Positions 11,681 to 22,189 are shown, counted from the first letter of the stretch. The stretch: DNA of 64,000 nt from Heterodera schachtii (GCA_023374025.1 SIJG01000076.1:228552-292551), one strand, 5' to 3'. Notes: generated by a model not told the origin, from the sequence alone. A program made the numbers and translations.

Positions 11681-14347
11681 TCACTGATTGCCAATCATCA
11701 GTGTTTGTCGTTGGATCTGCACTTCCATCCAGTGCCGTGACGCGTGGTTGCTTTGCGCTCTTTTCTTTTGCTGATGGCGCCAAGGCTTTCGTTTGGCTGC
11801 TGTGTTCGTGTGTTTGGCTAATTCCTGCGTAAGCGCAGCTGCTTTTCGTTGTGTTCGCTTGCGGAATGATGTTGGTCGCTTGGCACTTGATGAGCTCTGA
11901 CTTGTTGCTGTTGGCCTTCGCAGTGCTTTAGGCATTGGCGCTGTTGAATGCTTGTTCGATGAGCTGACTTGTTGATAAGCGACTGGGTCTTGTATGGTCT
12001 CGACGTCGGCGGAGTTTCCTTCGCTATCGGATGAAAGATCAATCAGGATTGGTGTTGTGCTGTTCAGAACCGATTCTCGCTTGCGTCTTGGTCGTAATGT
12101 TGCTGCGCTGGACAAGAGCTTGTTGATTTGGTGCCTTCTCAATGCTTTACTCTCTCGATGTTGTTTGCCTTTCTGCTTGTGTGTCGGTTTGCTGCTTGGC
12201 GATTCTTCGTTGGTGACCATCATCACGAAAGAGACGTTGGATGGTTGGCTGAGTTCGATTCGTCCTTTTCCGCTGATGATATTGCCAATTTTGGATTGGC
12301 AAATTGTGAAGCCGCTTGGCAATTTTTCAATTGGTTGAATATGCAGCTCGTGCCAAACATCCATTCCAAGTAAGATGTCTGGTTGCCGTGGCACGTTTGG
12401 CAGGTTAAGCTTCTTCTGTTGAAGCTCATCGTGGTCCTCCGCATTCAGATGTAGTACCGGCATTTCGTTGAGTAGGAACTTCAACGCGTTTAGGTTGAAG
12501 ATGAATCTGTCTTTGTCAGGACAAAGAATGCCGATTGCGACGCGGTCACTTACGTATCTCTTTGGCTCTCTTTCGCCAAAGCTTGTGAGGAAGCATTCTT
12601 CCGTTCCAAGGTTGGTCAGCTCCAACAGCTTGGCTGCACTTTTTGAGATGAATGAGCGGTGGCTCCCAGGGTCAATGAACACCGTTGCCATCATACTGAG
12701 GCCTGGTTGTGCCGGATTGAAAATCGTGGCCTTTGCTGTCATTAGCAATGCTCTGGTGTCCTTGCTTTGGAGGGTATTGCACATCTGCTGTGGTTCGATC
12801 GCTGTTGATCGCCTGACGTTTTGGTCGTTTGGCTTCTCTTCACTGTTGATGATGCCATTCTCAGATTTGCACTGATCTCTGCAGAGTGCTGTGGGATGCC
12901 GCCGTTTGCAGTGGTAGCATTTGGACGGCCGAGCGCAATTCGATGCTTGATGGTTTGCCCTCAGGCATTTGAAGCACAACTTCTTATCTCTGACGATGCT
13001 GATCCGTTCGTTGAGTGTGTTGACTTTTTGGCACTCGTCGTGCCAATGATTGCCGTTGCAGAAAGTGCAAGGGTATGGTGGACTCCTGTTGACGCTTTGT
13101 GCTTGGTTTCGCGCTTGTGAATGTTGACAGTTTGCTTGTTGCGTGTCCTGTTGCTTCCTATAGCCTTGCTGCCTCGGATTCTCAGCCAATGATGAGGCGA
13201 TGAATGACTCGTGCCGTTGTGTGCTTGGTTGATTAGGCCTTCGTGACCTTTGGTTTGATGTCCTTGGCGATTGGACTTGTGTTGCTGAGACGACTTCTGC
13301 CTTTGGTTGGACGTAGTGATGTCCGTATTCGCCCATCACTTCTTGAATTTGCACTTCTTTCCGGACTGCTTCGTTTAGCACGTCCCGGAATTTGGTTGTT
13401 GTCCAATTTGCCGGATCTTCTCCCTTTTTGCTGAGGATGTTGCGTAGGAATGGTGGAGTCAGCTTCTTCTCCAGCATGAGGAATACCTGCGGTCCCTCGA
13501 TGTCCTCTCCGGCGTTGTTCAGCTCTCTTGTCAGTCGTTCGAGCTGAAGCAGGAAGTCTTTCGTGTCTCTAAGACTTCGGCACGGCTTGAGATTGGCCAG
13601 CTCAAAGTGTAGCGCTCTGATGTGCTCTTCGGGTGCGCCATAAGTGTCCTTCAGCAATTGAAGGACCGTCTCGTAGTTTTGGTCCTCCAAGCGGAACCCA
13701 GCAATAAGTTCCCGTGCTTCTCCGCCCAGAAGATTGCGGAGCAAGTTCAGCTTCTGTGCTTTGCTGATTGATTGGCTGCCGATGGCCGATTTGAAGGACT
13801 CGTAGAATTCAGGCCACTTTCGCTTTTGGCCGAAGAATTTGTCCAGCTGGATTGGCTGGAATTGATAGAGCGGTGCCGTGAATGTTGGTGCTGCAATTTG
13901 TGGCATTGCTGCTTGTGGTGGCGGATTTGCCTGCTGATCCGCCCTTGCTTCTCTCTCTGCTCTGCCTCGGCACAGTTTGGCATCGGCACTGAGCTTTGCT
14001 TCGAGATCCCTCAGATCCCGAAGTTTGGTTGTGGCTGCGTCATGACGTTCGGCAATTTTCTCATGCGTGTCGAATTTGACGTATTCTTTCTCGCCTTTGT
14101 CTTTTTCTGCTCCTTCAAGACGGTTTAGCAGGTCAATCCAATTGTTGGAGAGATCGCGCAGATTGTCCAGTTGTGCCTCCATTGTTTGGACTTCTCTGAT
14201 GACGCGACTGCATTGAGACTCCAATTTGACTGCATTTTCCCAGTTTGAGAGGTCGGCGTCTGGATGTAGTGAAAGTGCCGTGGTCGTTCTGGCACTATCC
14301 AGCGCCTTGAGTGTGAATGTGATGCCTTTCTGGATCAGGCTTGCCAT
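11681..14347 (-). CDS. Gag-protease polyprotein of the BEL-type element
   Basis: Intact 888-residue ORF. Residues 1-150 are helical and rich in charged residues, as expected for a coiled coil. Residues about 165-335 form a DUF1759-like Gag region (FFGQKRKWPEFYESF; LRNLLGGEARELI). Three CCHC/H-type zinc knuckles follow at 427-439, 458-471 and 477-489. A DUF1758-like retroviral aspartic protease begins near 540. Its active-site motif reads FIDPGSHRSF, with Pro where D(S/T)G is usual, so catalysis is uncertain. The basic C-terminal tail has no reverse transcriptase homology. It is the only long ORF in the element. The Met at 14347 is the first in frame after the structured leader. Confidence 0.9.
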   Translation of the reverse strand: MASLIQKGITFTLKALDSARTTTALSLHPDADLSNWENAVKLESQCSRVIREVQTMEAQLDNLRDLSNNWIDLLNRLEGAEKDKGEKEYVKFDTHEKIAERHDAATTKLRDLRDLEAKLSADAKLCRGRAEREARADQQANPPPQAAMPQIAAPTFTAPLYQFQPIQLDKFFGQKRKWPEFYESFKSAIGSQSISKAQKLNLLRNLLGGEARELIAGFRLEDQNYETVLQLLKDTYGAPEEHIRALHFELANLKPCRSLRDTKDFLLQLERLTRELNNAGEDIEGPQVFLMLEKKLTPPFLRNILSKKGEDPANWTTTKFRDVLNEAVRKEVQIQEVMGEYGHHYVQPKAEVVSATQVQSPRTSNQRSRRPNQPSTQRHESFIASSLAENPRQQGYRKQQDTQQANCQHSQARNQAQSVNRSPPYPCTFCNGNHWHDECQKVNTLNERISIVRDKKLCFKCLRANHQASNCARPSKCYHCKRRHPTALCRDQCKSENGIINSEEKPNDQNVRRSTAIEPQQMCNTLQSKDTRALLMTAKATIFNPAQPGLSMMATVFIDPGSHRSFISKSAAKLLELTNLGTEECFLTSFGEREPKRYVSDRVAIGILCPDKDRFIFNLNALKFLLNEMPVLHLNAEDHDELQQKKLNLPNVPRQPDILLGMDVWHELHIQPIEKLPSGFTICQSKIGNIISGKGRIELSQPSNVSFVMMVTNEESPSSKPTHKQKGKQHRESKALRRHQINKLLSSAATLRPRRKRESVLNSTTPILIDLSSDSEGNSADVETIQDPVAYQQVSSSNKHSTAPMPKALRRPTATSQSSSSAKRPTSFRKRTQRKAAALTQELAKHTNTAAKRKPWRHQQKKRAQSNHASRHWMEVQIQRQTLMIGNQ

Positions 14348-14489
14348 TGTGGGTTGTTTGCCGTGGGCTTTGCGCTGTTAAGTTGTTCTGCTGCTGCTGT
14401 TCAGTTTGCGTTTCGCTGCGCTTTGTTGGCAACTGCTTTTCGTTTGAGCAGTTTGTCGTTGTCGGCCGTTTGACTTGTCTGCGCCGACG

Positions 14490-14688
14490 AAGTACTGCTG
14501 CCACCGAGAGCAAGCAGTACTTTGTCACTGGGGACACGGAGGTCGCCCAGTAACTGAACAACTACCGGCACGGAGACCAGGCAGTTATTCCTAGACCTAC
14601 GCTTACAACCCCCAAAGTCAAATTACAGTTGGCACGGAGACCGAACTGTAATTGGTCGAGTCACTGTTGGCACGGAGACCGAACAGTG
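14490..14688 (-). promoter_or_regulatory. five tandem hairpins with shared 13-nt loop in the leader
   Basis: Five stem-loops lie at 14490-14522, 14527-14551, 14560-14586, 14621-14653 and 14662-14688. Every loop is 13 nt, of the type GGCACGGAGACCG on the plus strand (GCCACCGAGAGCA in the first, GACACGGAGGTCG in the second). The stems are all different in sequence yet self-complementary: AAGTACTGCT, ACTGGG, AACTACC (one mismatch), AATTACAGTT and CACTGTT with their inverses. They lie between the primer-binding site and the Gag start, where packaging or translation signals are expected. Confidence 0.88.
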
Positions 14689-14832
14689 CCCAACAAAGCC
14701 CAAATTTTCCTCCCCCCTTCCCTTTCTATGTGTCTAAGTCCGGCCACGAAGAGCTCGAACTTATCCACTTTCTGAATGCTTTCCCTCCCCCCTTTGTCAC
14801 CGGTTGCTGTTGCTGTTGCTGGCGGACGAAAG

Positions 14833-14850
14833 ATCCACCCAGGAGCGCCA
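14833..14850 (-). promoter_or_regulatory. putative primer-binding site
   Basis: Two nucleotides inside the 5' LTR the sense strand reads TGGCGCTCCTGGGTGG, starting with the TGG expected to pair with a tRNA CCA end. I could not assign the tRNA with confidence. Confidence 0.6.
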
Positions 14851-14852
14851 CT

Positions 14853-15830
14853 TGTGGGGATGCTCTGGTCCCAACAAAATTTGCACAAGATAGTGCGGGG
14901 TCCGGTTCGGGGGGCAGTGGGGCTTGGTCGTCGGGTCAGGGGAAAATGGGCGAACACACACACAATTTCAGAAAATATTTATTCTCAGCTCTCAAACTCA
15001 AACTTGGGTAATTAAACCTGGGCTAAACCCAGGAAATACAACAAAATGGGCCACCGGGATCGTGGCCCTATGAATGGGGGGAAAATGGGACCGGGCCAAT
15101 TGAACACGTACCCGGACAGACATTTGGGGCAGACAGAGCTAATGGGAGAATTGGTCAGATGAATTGGGACATACAGAGCCAATGAAGGGAAATGGACAAA
15201 TGAATTGGGCCAGACAAAGGGTCAGATGAATTGGGCCAGACAGAGGGTCAGATGAATTGGGCCAGACAGAGGGATAGACAGACAATTGGGCAGACAGAGC
15301 CAATGGGGGTGGCCAGATGAATGAATTTTTGTGGCAATGGTCAGTTGGGGCCAAAGGGTGGGGGCACAATGATTGGAGGAGGGCAGGTGCTGGGCCAGGC
15401 GGAAATGCCTTTGGAAATGCTGGGCTGATGATTCGAGTGGCAATTGGGGGCCCTATTTATATCGGAAAATTGGCCGGGGGTGCGGTGGAACGGTTTACAA
15501 AACTTGATGGGTCGGGAGTAAAATCGGGCCATTCGGGGCAAAATTACAAACAAACAACTGACGAAAGTGGACAAAAAGTGGGATGGGCCATTGGAGTGTT
15601 CTTTGCTGCCCCCTATTCTACGGTAAAAAAGACTAATTTGGGCGGAAAACATGTTGTGTGGCGGGAGAGGGGGGAAATTGGGGCAAAAAACAAATGAACA
15701 AATGCGCGAGCGGGGGGAATTTGAGTGGAACGAGTGAAAATGCAAAATGATCATTAACCCCGATCAATTCCCACTTCTTCCCTCACTGCTGAACAATTTG
15801 GTCAGCAGTCGGAACCGTAAAGTTCCGACA
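14853..15830 (-). repeat. 5' LTR of the BEL-type element
   Basis: 978 bp, matching 8986-9963 with no difference that I could find by reading. The TATA-like box is at 15,454-15,462 and AATAAA at 14,978-14,983 on the minus strand. Confidence 0.95.
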
Positions 15831-15988
15831 CTTTTTTGAGAAATTCACTTATTTTTTGAGCAGTTTTTTTTAATTTTTGGCACATATTTTGGCCTTTTTG
15901 GGGCTTTTTAGCACATATTTTGGGGGTTTTTTGGCACATATATATGCACATATTTGGCGTTTTTTAGCACATATAAATCCGCTCCCTG

Positions 15989-16930
15989 CTAATGATGTTC
16001 GCCATATTTCCAGAATTTGACCGGAATCCAAAATTAATCTAAATATATCCGCTAATATTTTAGTAATTGGCTCTGCACAATTTTTTAACAAAATGTAAGG
16101 AACATTATCTGGTGAAGTGGAATTTCATCTGGGGAGCTTTTTTAATATTTCCAAATTATTCCAGTATTCAATTCAATGTCCAAAAGGTTAATTCTACTCT
16201 GTGCTGATTGAGTTAATTGACCATTAACAATTGAATTTTCTAAAAATGTTTTTGAAATATTTCTGCTAATACTTTGCATTTTTGCTCGTTACTGGAACAC
16301 ATATTTCCAGCTTCATCAATTAAAGTAGGAATTCATTAATTTTTGAAACTTATTTCGAATAAATTTGTTAACCGAATTTTGCCCGTGGGAAATAATTTTT
16401 GACTCTTGTTCATTTCTAAATTGATTTAATTGTCTCTTCATTTCCCTTGCAATTATTTTATAATTTAAAATGAGATCACTTTTTTCCGGGAATTTTTTTT
16501 ATAAGATTATGTAAACGTAATTCTCTCAAAACAAGTCTCTTATTTTTTGTGGATAAGCATGCTTTATTATCGATTTGAGGGGTCTATTGGGTATGAAATT
16601 TCATATAATTTCAGAACTTGATACAAGAATTCTTTATATTTTTGTTCAACAGTGTACACTGAGTTTATTGATAAATCAATGCGATTTTCAAGTTTCGCCC
16701 GAATTAATTTGAAAAAATTAATATTTTTAAAATCTCTTCTATAAACTCTTGGATTTTTATGACTGAATTTTTCTTTTATTTTAAATCCACCCATTTTGTG
16801 ATCGGAAGTTGAAAATTTTTCAAGTACTGTTAAATCTGATTAATTCTAATTCACTGGTAATTACTAAATCTAAAATTGCTTTTTCTCTAATTGGTTCTTT
16901 TGAAAATTTGAATGCAATTTGTTAACAGAT
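15989..16930 (-). mobile_element. LINE fragment (endonuclease-RT linker and start of RT)
   Basis: The minus strand from 16,794 to 16,567 encodes a 75-residue segment (MGGFKIKEKF...YRRDF) typical of the linker after the LINE endonuclease. At about 16,900-16,860 an ILDLVIT motif of the endonuclease C-terminus is readable. Near 16,091-15,990 an RT start (LLKNCAEPI; DSGQILEIWR) is interrupted exactly where the 8718-15988 insertion begins. It is the 5' portion of the LINE at 7,540-8,717. Frameshifts are present and the 5' end is truncated. Confidence 0.75.
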
Positions 16931-16997
16931 TTTCACCAAAAATATCTTTTTTTGAGATTTTGAGCTAATTTTTTTATGAAAAAATAAGTTTCGTGGC

Positions 16998-17023
16998 CCA
17001 TCGGTGCCGATAGGTGCCAACGG
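16998..17023 (+). repeat. GC-rich hairpin core, copy 2 (degenerate)
   Basis: CCATCGGTGCC-GATA-GGTGCCAACGG. The inner pairs hold while the outer pairs are partly lost. A TGTTAACAGATTTTCACC block lies upstream here rather than downstream. Confidence 0.55.
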
Positions 17024-17509
17024 AGGAAAAATTGGGAATTTTAACAATTTAGAGACTTTCACTGAAACTTGGTCATTTTTTTTAATTTACAATTCAAAAG
17101 ATAGTACATAATGCTGAAATAAGCACAAATCTTATAAAAAAACACACTTGCGAACTCTGCTTTTATAACTAACATATTACTGGTATTTTTTTAACCTTCA
17201 TTGTAATTACTCGCATTGGATAAACTGTAGTTAACGCCCCGTGAAAAAATGATCAAATGATATACCAAAAGTCTAAAAATCATTGTATGCAGTCGAACCG
17301 CGCCATCTAAAAACCGACAAGTATAAACCGGTCTTTGTTTGGGATCAGAAAGGAATTTCCAGTTTTTCTTCTTTCACTATGACATCAATGGCCATGGAAA
17401 TCCCGGTACCGGCGGGACTAAATAAGCACTGGTAAGAATGGGGGTCTGGTGAGAAAAGAGAAGGGAATTGGTGGAGGAGAAATTGAGAAAAAAATGCATT
17501 TGTTCACAT

Positions 17510-17577
17510 CGTTATGTGGTTTAGTGGTTAAACCTTCTTACTTTCATTATTTGTCGCTTGGGTTCAATTCCCCACTG
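17510..17577 (+). tRNA. tRNA-like segment (SINE or tRNA pseudogene)
   Basis: A box-A-like TGGTTTAGTGGTTA and a box-B-like GGGTTCAATTCCCC are spaced as in a tRNA. No clean acceptor stem was found, so it is not a functional tRNA. The same 3' half occurs inverted at 5350-5390 in the related MITE, so it travels with that family. Confidence 0.4.
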
Positions 17578-17761
17578 AAATTGAATCTTTTTCATATTTT
17601 CTTTACCATTTTTGTAATTGAAATTTTAATATATAAAAAATATTCCAATTTTTATTTTTCTCTCATTTTTAAACAGCCGAAAAACCCACAAATTAACTAA
17701 ATATTTGGTCTTTTTTTGACAAATTCTGTTAACAAATCTCACTCAAAATTTCAAAATTTTT

Positions 17762-17787
17762 CCGGCGGCGCCTATCGGCATCGCCGG
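17762..17787 (-). repeat. GC-rich hairpin core, copy 3
   Basis: On the minus strand CCGGCGATGCC-GATA-GGCGCCGCCGG, inside the truncated MITE. Confidence 0.75.
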
Positions 17788-18199
17788 ACCTCACCCCCTC
17801 CAATGTTCCTAAAAAGTTTTTTGAAAAACAGCGCCACAAAAATTTAGATTTAAAAGCAAAAAATTAAGAAATTGTTAATTTATTTTTAAAAAATCCATAA
17901 TTTTGCGACTCAAAATTCTAAGACTCCCCTGAATTAAAATTTTAAAAATTTTTCAGCGAATAATGGAAAAATTCTTCGAATTTCTCCCCCAAAAGAAAAT
18001 TAAAAAATCTTCTGTGCGCATTTTTGAATTTAGGAAATTTTCGTAACAAAGTGCATTCAAATTTTCAAATTTTTTTCAAAAAAAATTTTCTTTTGGGAAA
18101 ATTCCCGGTTGGTCCGGTCCCGGCTTTTCTCGCGGTCCCGGACGAAAATCGAGGCCCCGGTCCCGACTTTTCTGGTCCCGTTTTTTCTCATTTTCTATT

Positions 18200-19500
18200 G
18201 TTTATTAATTTCTATTTCTTCATTATTTTAGATTTCCGTGTTCCCTATAAAATATATACAAACTCCTTAAATATACCTGCTAAAAAATCCTTCTTTTTCC
18301 AATTATATTAAGATGGGTACCTCAAAAATGGTCAATTTTAAAGTCATATCATGTCTAGTTTTTTTTATAAAAACCAATTTTGTTTCGCCACCTGCAAGAA
18401 TTTCATGATTTTCCATATAAAAAAATTTCTGTTTTATTTTTCAAATTTTCAGCACAGGGGCAAAAAGCAGGAATTTGTACCGTTGGGCCAAAACTGACAA
18501 ATTTTTCCTGTTTTTGGGTCAAATTTTCAAAAAATAAAAAAATGATTCAATGAGGTCCAGCGATGCCGATAGGCGACGCCGGGGAAAAATTATTTTGTTT
18601 TCAGCAACAGTTAGGTTATCAAAAAGATGGTTTTAAAAAAAACATTTACTGAGACGTTATATCCCGGCAACGTTTCGGCCTGCGACGTTTGGGTTTTGGG
18701 GTGTACCCCATACGGATTACGGTTTAAAAACGTTCGAGTTTTTTTGAGACAATCATTTTTTTGCTTTCCACCCTACTTTTTTTTTGCAGCGCGCAGGCCC
18801 TATTTTATGTTAAGATATGGAAATCAATTATTTAATACATTAAATAATTTTAATCGAGTTTTCCCCGTAAAACTACCCGAAAGAGTCTGATAGTCAGCCT
18901 TATATGCAATAGGCGTCGTGCACTTCATTTGTGTCAAAATGTTGGTGCCAATCTCCATCATTTTGTTTCGGTCGTAAAATGGTCCGCATTTTTTTAAAAA
19001 AGCGAATTTTTTTTAAAATCGCAAAAATATTTGCTAAAACCCCAAAATATTTTTATAAATCCGGCCCTGGTCATGAACAAAAGATCTTTTAATCCCTCTT
19101 TTAACTAAAACCGGAACCAATGCTATAAATCAAATGAATATGATTATATATACCCGATTTTTGATTCATTCGAAAGCATTAAGTTTGAAGAAGTTATAAA
19201 ATAAAAAAAACTAGAATGCTAATGTTTCGGCAATTGTCTAAAGGTTCTGAATTTTCTTTCAAATGACCGTCACCTCCATTTTTATACCATATTTCCTCGG
19301 CGCGTTCTTGGGCAATTTGTCGACACTTTCATGCCAACAATACCATCCAATTTTTTAGAGCTTAATATTATTTTTTAATTTTATTAGCTTATGCCGAATC
19401 ATTACAATTTGGTCGGACCCAACCCTTGATATATTTTGATGGGGAGTTTGATTTTATCGGAAAGAGATATCCATATTACGGTTAAAGATTCCTCTTATTC
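18200..19500. other. repeat debris, no gene seen
   Basis: Around 18,650-18,720 is a decayed end (CGTTTCGGCCTGCGACGTTT) related to the MITE at 32,779-33,115. The rest lacks supported coding sequence. Confidence 0.45.
18557..18582 (+). repeat. GC-rich hairpin core, copy 4
   Basis: CCAGCGATGCC-GATA-GGCGACGCCGG, followed by GGGAAAAATT. Confidence 0.7.
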
Positions 19501-19510
19501 CTTGCTTTCT

Positions 19511-19711
19511 TTACTTGTATAATTCTCGAGCCATCTTCCATTTTGTGTCAAGCTCGTCCCCAATTTGAAATGATAAAATCCATTTGCCTGATTGGTTATC
19601 ATCGTATGTTAAATTATGTCCTGCTATTTCTTGATTTTCCTCGCACAAAAATGAAACGTCCAATTCAGACGAAGGAACTCTTTCGGTATTTGTGTCTTCA
19701 GCTTCAGACAT
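19511..19711 (-). CDS. short hypothetical ORF, possible DUF1917/BLES03 fragment
   Basis: 66 residues with a Met start and a stop. It is acidic at the N-terminus, and the segment SGKWILSFQIGDELDTKWK resembles the SGKW...W motif of the BLES03/DUF1917 family. That family is normally longer, and I found no neighbouring exons, so this is a partial gene, a fragment or chance. Confidence 0.3.
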   Translation of the reverse strand: MSEAEDTNTERVPSSELDVSFLCEENQEIAGHNLTYDDNQSGKWILSFQIGDELDTKWKMARELYK

Positions 19712-20093
19712 ATTCTTGGTTAAGTTTTATAAAAGCTGAGATTTTTGGTATTAAACACCGACGAATAACAATAGAAAGGTATATTAAGCGGTGTACTACT
19801 CGGGGTACTTGTGCCGTAGGAATGGAAAAACAGTTTAGGCCCGAAGCAACAATCAGTACAATGCAATTATTCAGTAGCAAAAATGGAAAAAAACTGATTA
19901 ATAATCAATTTTTAGCTAAATCCGGTTTCCGTGATTGCTAAATTTCCACAACTTAGACAATTAATCATTGCAACAAAAAACAATTTTTATTTTTATGAGC
20001 ACGTCAAAATAACCTTTGAATTCATTATCCAACTTCAAAATCAATTAGATCGATCACTTCTCGTAACAATTAATTTCCAGCCAATCGCCTCTT

Positions 20094-20540
20094 CCCATTT
20101 TGCCCATTTGCTCGCTCCTCGCCCAATTGGACAACGGACCTTTGTCAATTGAAGAGACAACACGAAGCGATGGGCAATCGTTGAGAATTGACGGGACGAA
20201 TTTCAGCAAACGATGGAAAAAGCCGATGGACAATTGCACGGACAGGATGCGAAAAGTGGACGATACGGTGGATAAAAGCGAGGGCATTTTGATCAATGTA
20301 ACTAAAATGGGTGTTAACTATTTTTTTACAGAATCGCCAATTTTACGAGATGCTGATGCGTCTGAATCCGATGACTTTGCGTGGCATTTAAATTTTTTAA
20401 ATTGGCAATGCTTTTCCATCGTAATTGACAATTTCCATAGCTGATCAGCGCAATTCCGAGGCCAAGTTGAGAAGGCGCAAGCAAATTGAACACCGCCAGC
20501 CAACCATCACCGGAGATGAAAATGAAAAAGGGAAACATAA
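20094..20540 (+). CDS. unidentified multi-exon candidate
   Basis: A stretch with coding-like codon use follows a TTAATTTCCAG acceptor (20,070-20,080): DNGPLSIEETTRSDGQ and further charged sequence up to about 20,300. A second charged piece, RNSEAKLRRRKQIEHRQ, lies at 20,450-20,510. Joining them needs introns I could not place confidently. No family recognised; hydrophilic, with no signal peptide seen. Confidence 0.3.
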
Positions 20541-21150
20541 TTTAAAATTGAACTTGAAAATTGGGATTTTAATTTTACATTGCTTTTGCCATTTTTCCTC
20601 CGCTTCTTTTCGGTTGTCTAACATTTTGTCGGTCAAACTAAGACAGTTTTTGAAGGATTTTCAGTTTTGAATGGCTTTTTTCTTCAAAAATGCATAAATA
20701 ATTAAAACAGAGAAAAATGGGGATATAATGTAAAACAATAATAAGAAAGCACATTGATATTTATGTATGAATGTAACTGAATTCGATCCATTTCGAACCC
20801 CGGATTTGGATTTAAATACAAACTCGACAATACAGTTTTAAATTATACATTGAAAAAGTCTAGTGCAATTAGCTGACAAATGAGTTGATGATATTTGGAA
20901 ATGAGTGATCATACGTGGGATTTAACAGTGCAAAGAATGAAAGTCATTGTTTTTTTCTATGTCTTTTTTATCAATTTTTTATGAAAAATTCAGGCCCATT
21001 AAACTGCAAAACAAAAGTGTACTTTTTTCAATTTCGAAGGATTTAAATCACTGCTCGTAAGTTGTACAAAAAGCCGCGGATTCCAATTGCTGCAGACGCT
21101 AATCATGCCAGTTATGAAAATAAAAATTTAAAAATCGTATAAACCACTTC
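20541..21150. other. no gene seen
   Basis: AT-rich sequence with only short frames. Confidence 0.4.
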
Positions 21151-21725
21151 TTGGGTTTTCGTCATTTTTCCAGCTTCTTTCCGTTTTGCCGTTCCTTTTT
21201 ATTATTTTTACTTTTTCTTCTTTTATTTCTTTTCTTCCCTTTGCTTTGTATCTTTCGTCGTCTTAATCTGCATTGGCTTTTTCTGCTCAAATTTTCGCTC
21301 ATTTTGCGCTTTTTTGTGGGGGCGGGAGCATGAAAAAAGGAATTAACTAATTTGGGTTAATTGAACATATAACTTTTTGATTGAAAAGAATTGTGATTGA
21401 ATGCGTGCTTTTGATAATTCAAACAAAAAGAACAATTTTTATTTAGGATCTCGATGCTTTTACTTTACACACTCACTCAAAAAACGAGAGAAACTAATTT
21501 ATTGAGAGTACAGAGAAAAAAAATCTCTCATTTTGGCTTACTATGTTTTATCTCTGTTAACAGAGAAAAACCAAAATTTACTTCGTTCTTGTAGAACTTT
21601 TTTATTTGTCCTACAGATTTCTTTTAAATTTTGATGATAGAGAAAATTGTTCTGCATTCAAAAACCTTTAAAAATAATTTTCGAAAATCGGAATTTTTTT
21701 TGGATAAAAAATAAATAAAATTAAT

Positions 21726-21812
21726 GTCACGGAGCGGATTCGAACGTCCGCGCTTTTTGCCTTGACTGTCTTACAAAAACATTCATTGTAAGCCATAGAT
21801 CATTAGCGTGAC
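21726..21812 (-). tRNA. degenerate tRNA-like sequence
   Basis: On the minus strand GTCACG at the start pairs with CGTGAC at the end. A T-arm-like GCGGA-CGTTCGAA-TCCGC with a box-B core (GTTCGAATCC) precedes the 3' end. Length is 87 nt, but the T-loop is one base long and no clear D-arm or box A is seen. Probably a tRNA-derived pseudogene. Confidence 0.35.
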
Positions 21813-22189
21813 CACGGGAATTCCCGGTCCTCCGAGGTCCCGGTCCCGGATTTCGAAAGGCAATTAATATTTCATTTAAGCACTTGTAATAACAAATTTT
21901 TTTTATTGAACTAATTTAAATCGATAAAACTTATCTACCTTCATTTGCAGGATATTTGTTCATTCATTTACTTAAAAATAGTCATTAAATCCCCAAATTG
22001 TTCAAAATTCTCTTTTCATATGTATTTTTGCTGATTTTTGACCAACAGAATTTTTTACACAGCTCCCCATTCTTACTAGTGTGAATGTAAATAATTTTTC
22101 GTTTTTGAATTTTTAATAAACGTTTTTAAACTATTTAAATGGATTAGTATTTATTTTTAATTTGTCTGGTTTTTTCGGACATTAAATGA

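Larger units (their letters stand above)
8982..15834 (-). mobile_element. BEL/Pao-type LTR retrotransposon, complete but lacking pol
   Basis: Two 978-bp direct repeats (8986-9963 and 14853-15830) bound a 4.9-kb interior. Both start TG and end CA. The 4-bp flanks CTTT (8982-8985 and 15831-15834) form a target duplication. Transcription sense is minus: primer-binding site next to the 14853 LTR, leader hairpins, Gag-protease ORF (14347-11681), a repeat array, then the 3' LTR. No reverse transcriptase, RNase H or integrase is present, so it must be mobilised in trans. By eye the LTRs are identical, which suggests a recent insertion. Confidence 0.93.
8718..15988. mobile_element. hAT-like element split by the LTR retrotransposon
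   Basis: The outer ends are CAGAGCGAGTTTTTA (left, 8718) and the inverted CAGGGAGCGGATTTATA (right, ending at 15988). Subterminal GCACATATTTTGG-like motifs lie on both sides (8730-8820 and 15870-15975). Once the LTR element is removed, only about 0.4 kb remains, so this was a MITE. Flanking octamers CTTTCAAT and CTAATGAT agree at only 4 of 8 positions, so the target duplication has decayed or the ends are slightly misplaced. Confidence 0.5.
17395..18190 (-). mobile_element. truncated copy of the TAGAGTTG MITE family
   Basis: Inverted and diverged relative of 4756-5502. It shares the CCGGCGGGACTAAATAAGCA segment, the AT-rich centre and the CGCCGGACCTCACCCCCTCC block, but has lost both terminal repeats. 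Confidence 0.7.

Noticed and set aside
12000..14550. Plus-strand frames of 60-135 codons opposite the Gag ORF
   Set aside because: Antisense shadows of the long Gag-protease frame.
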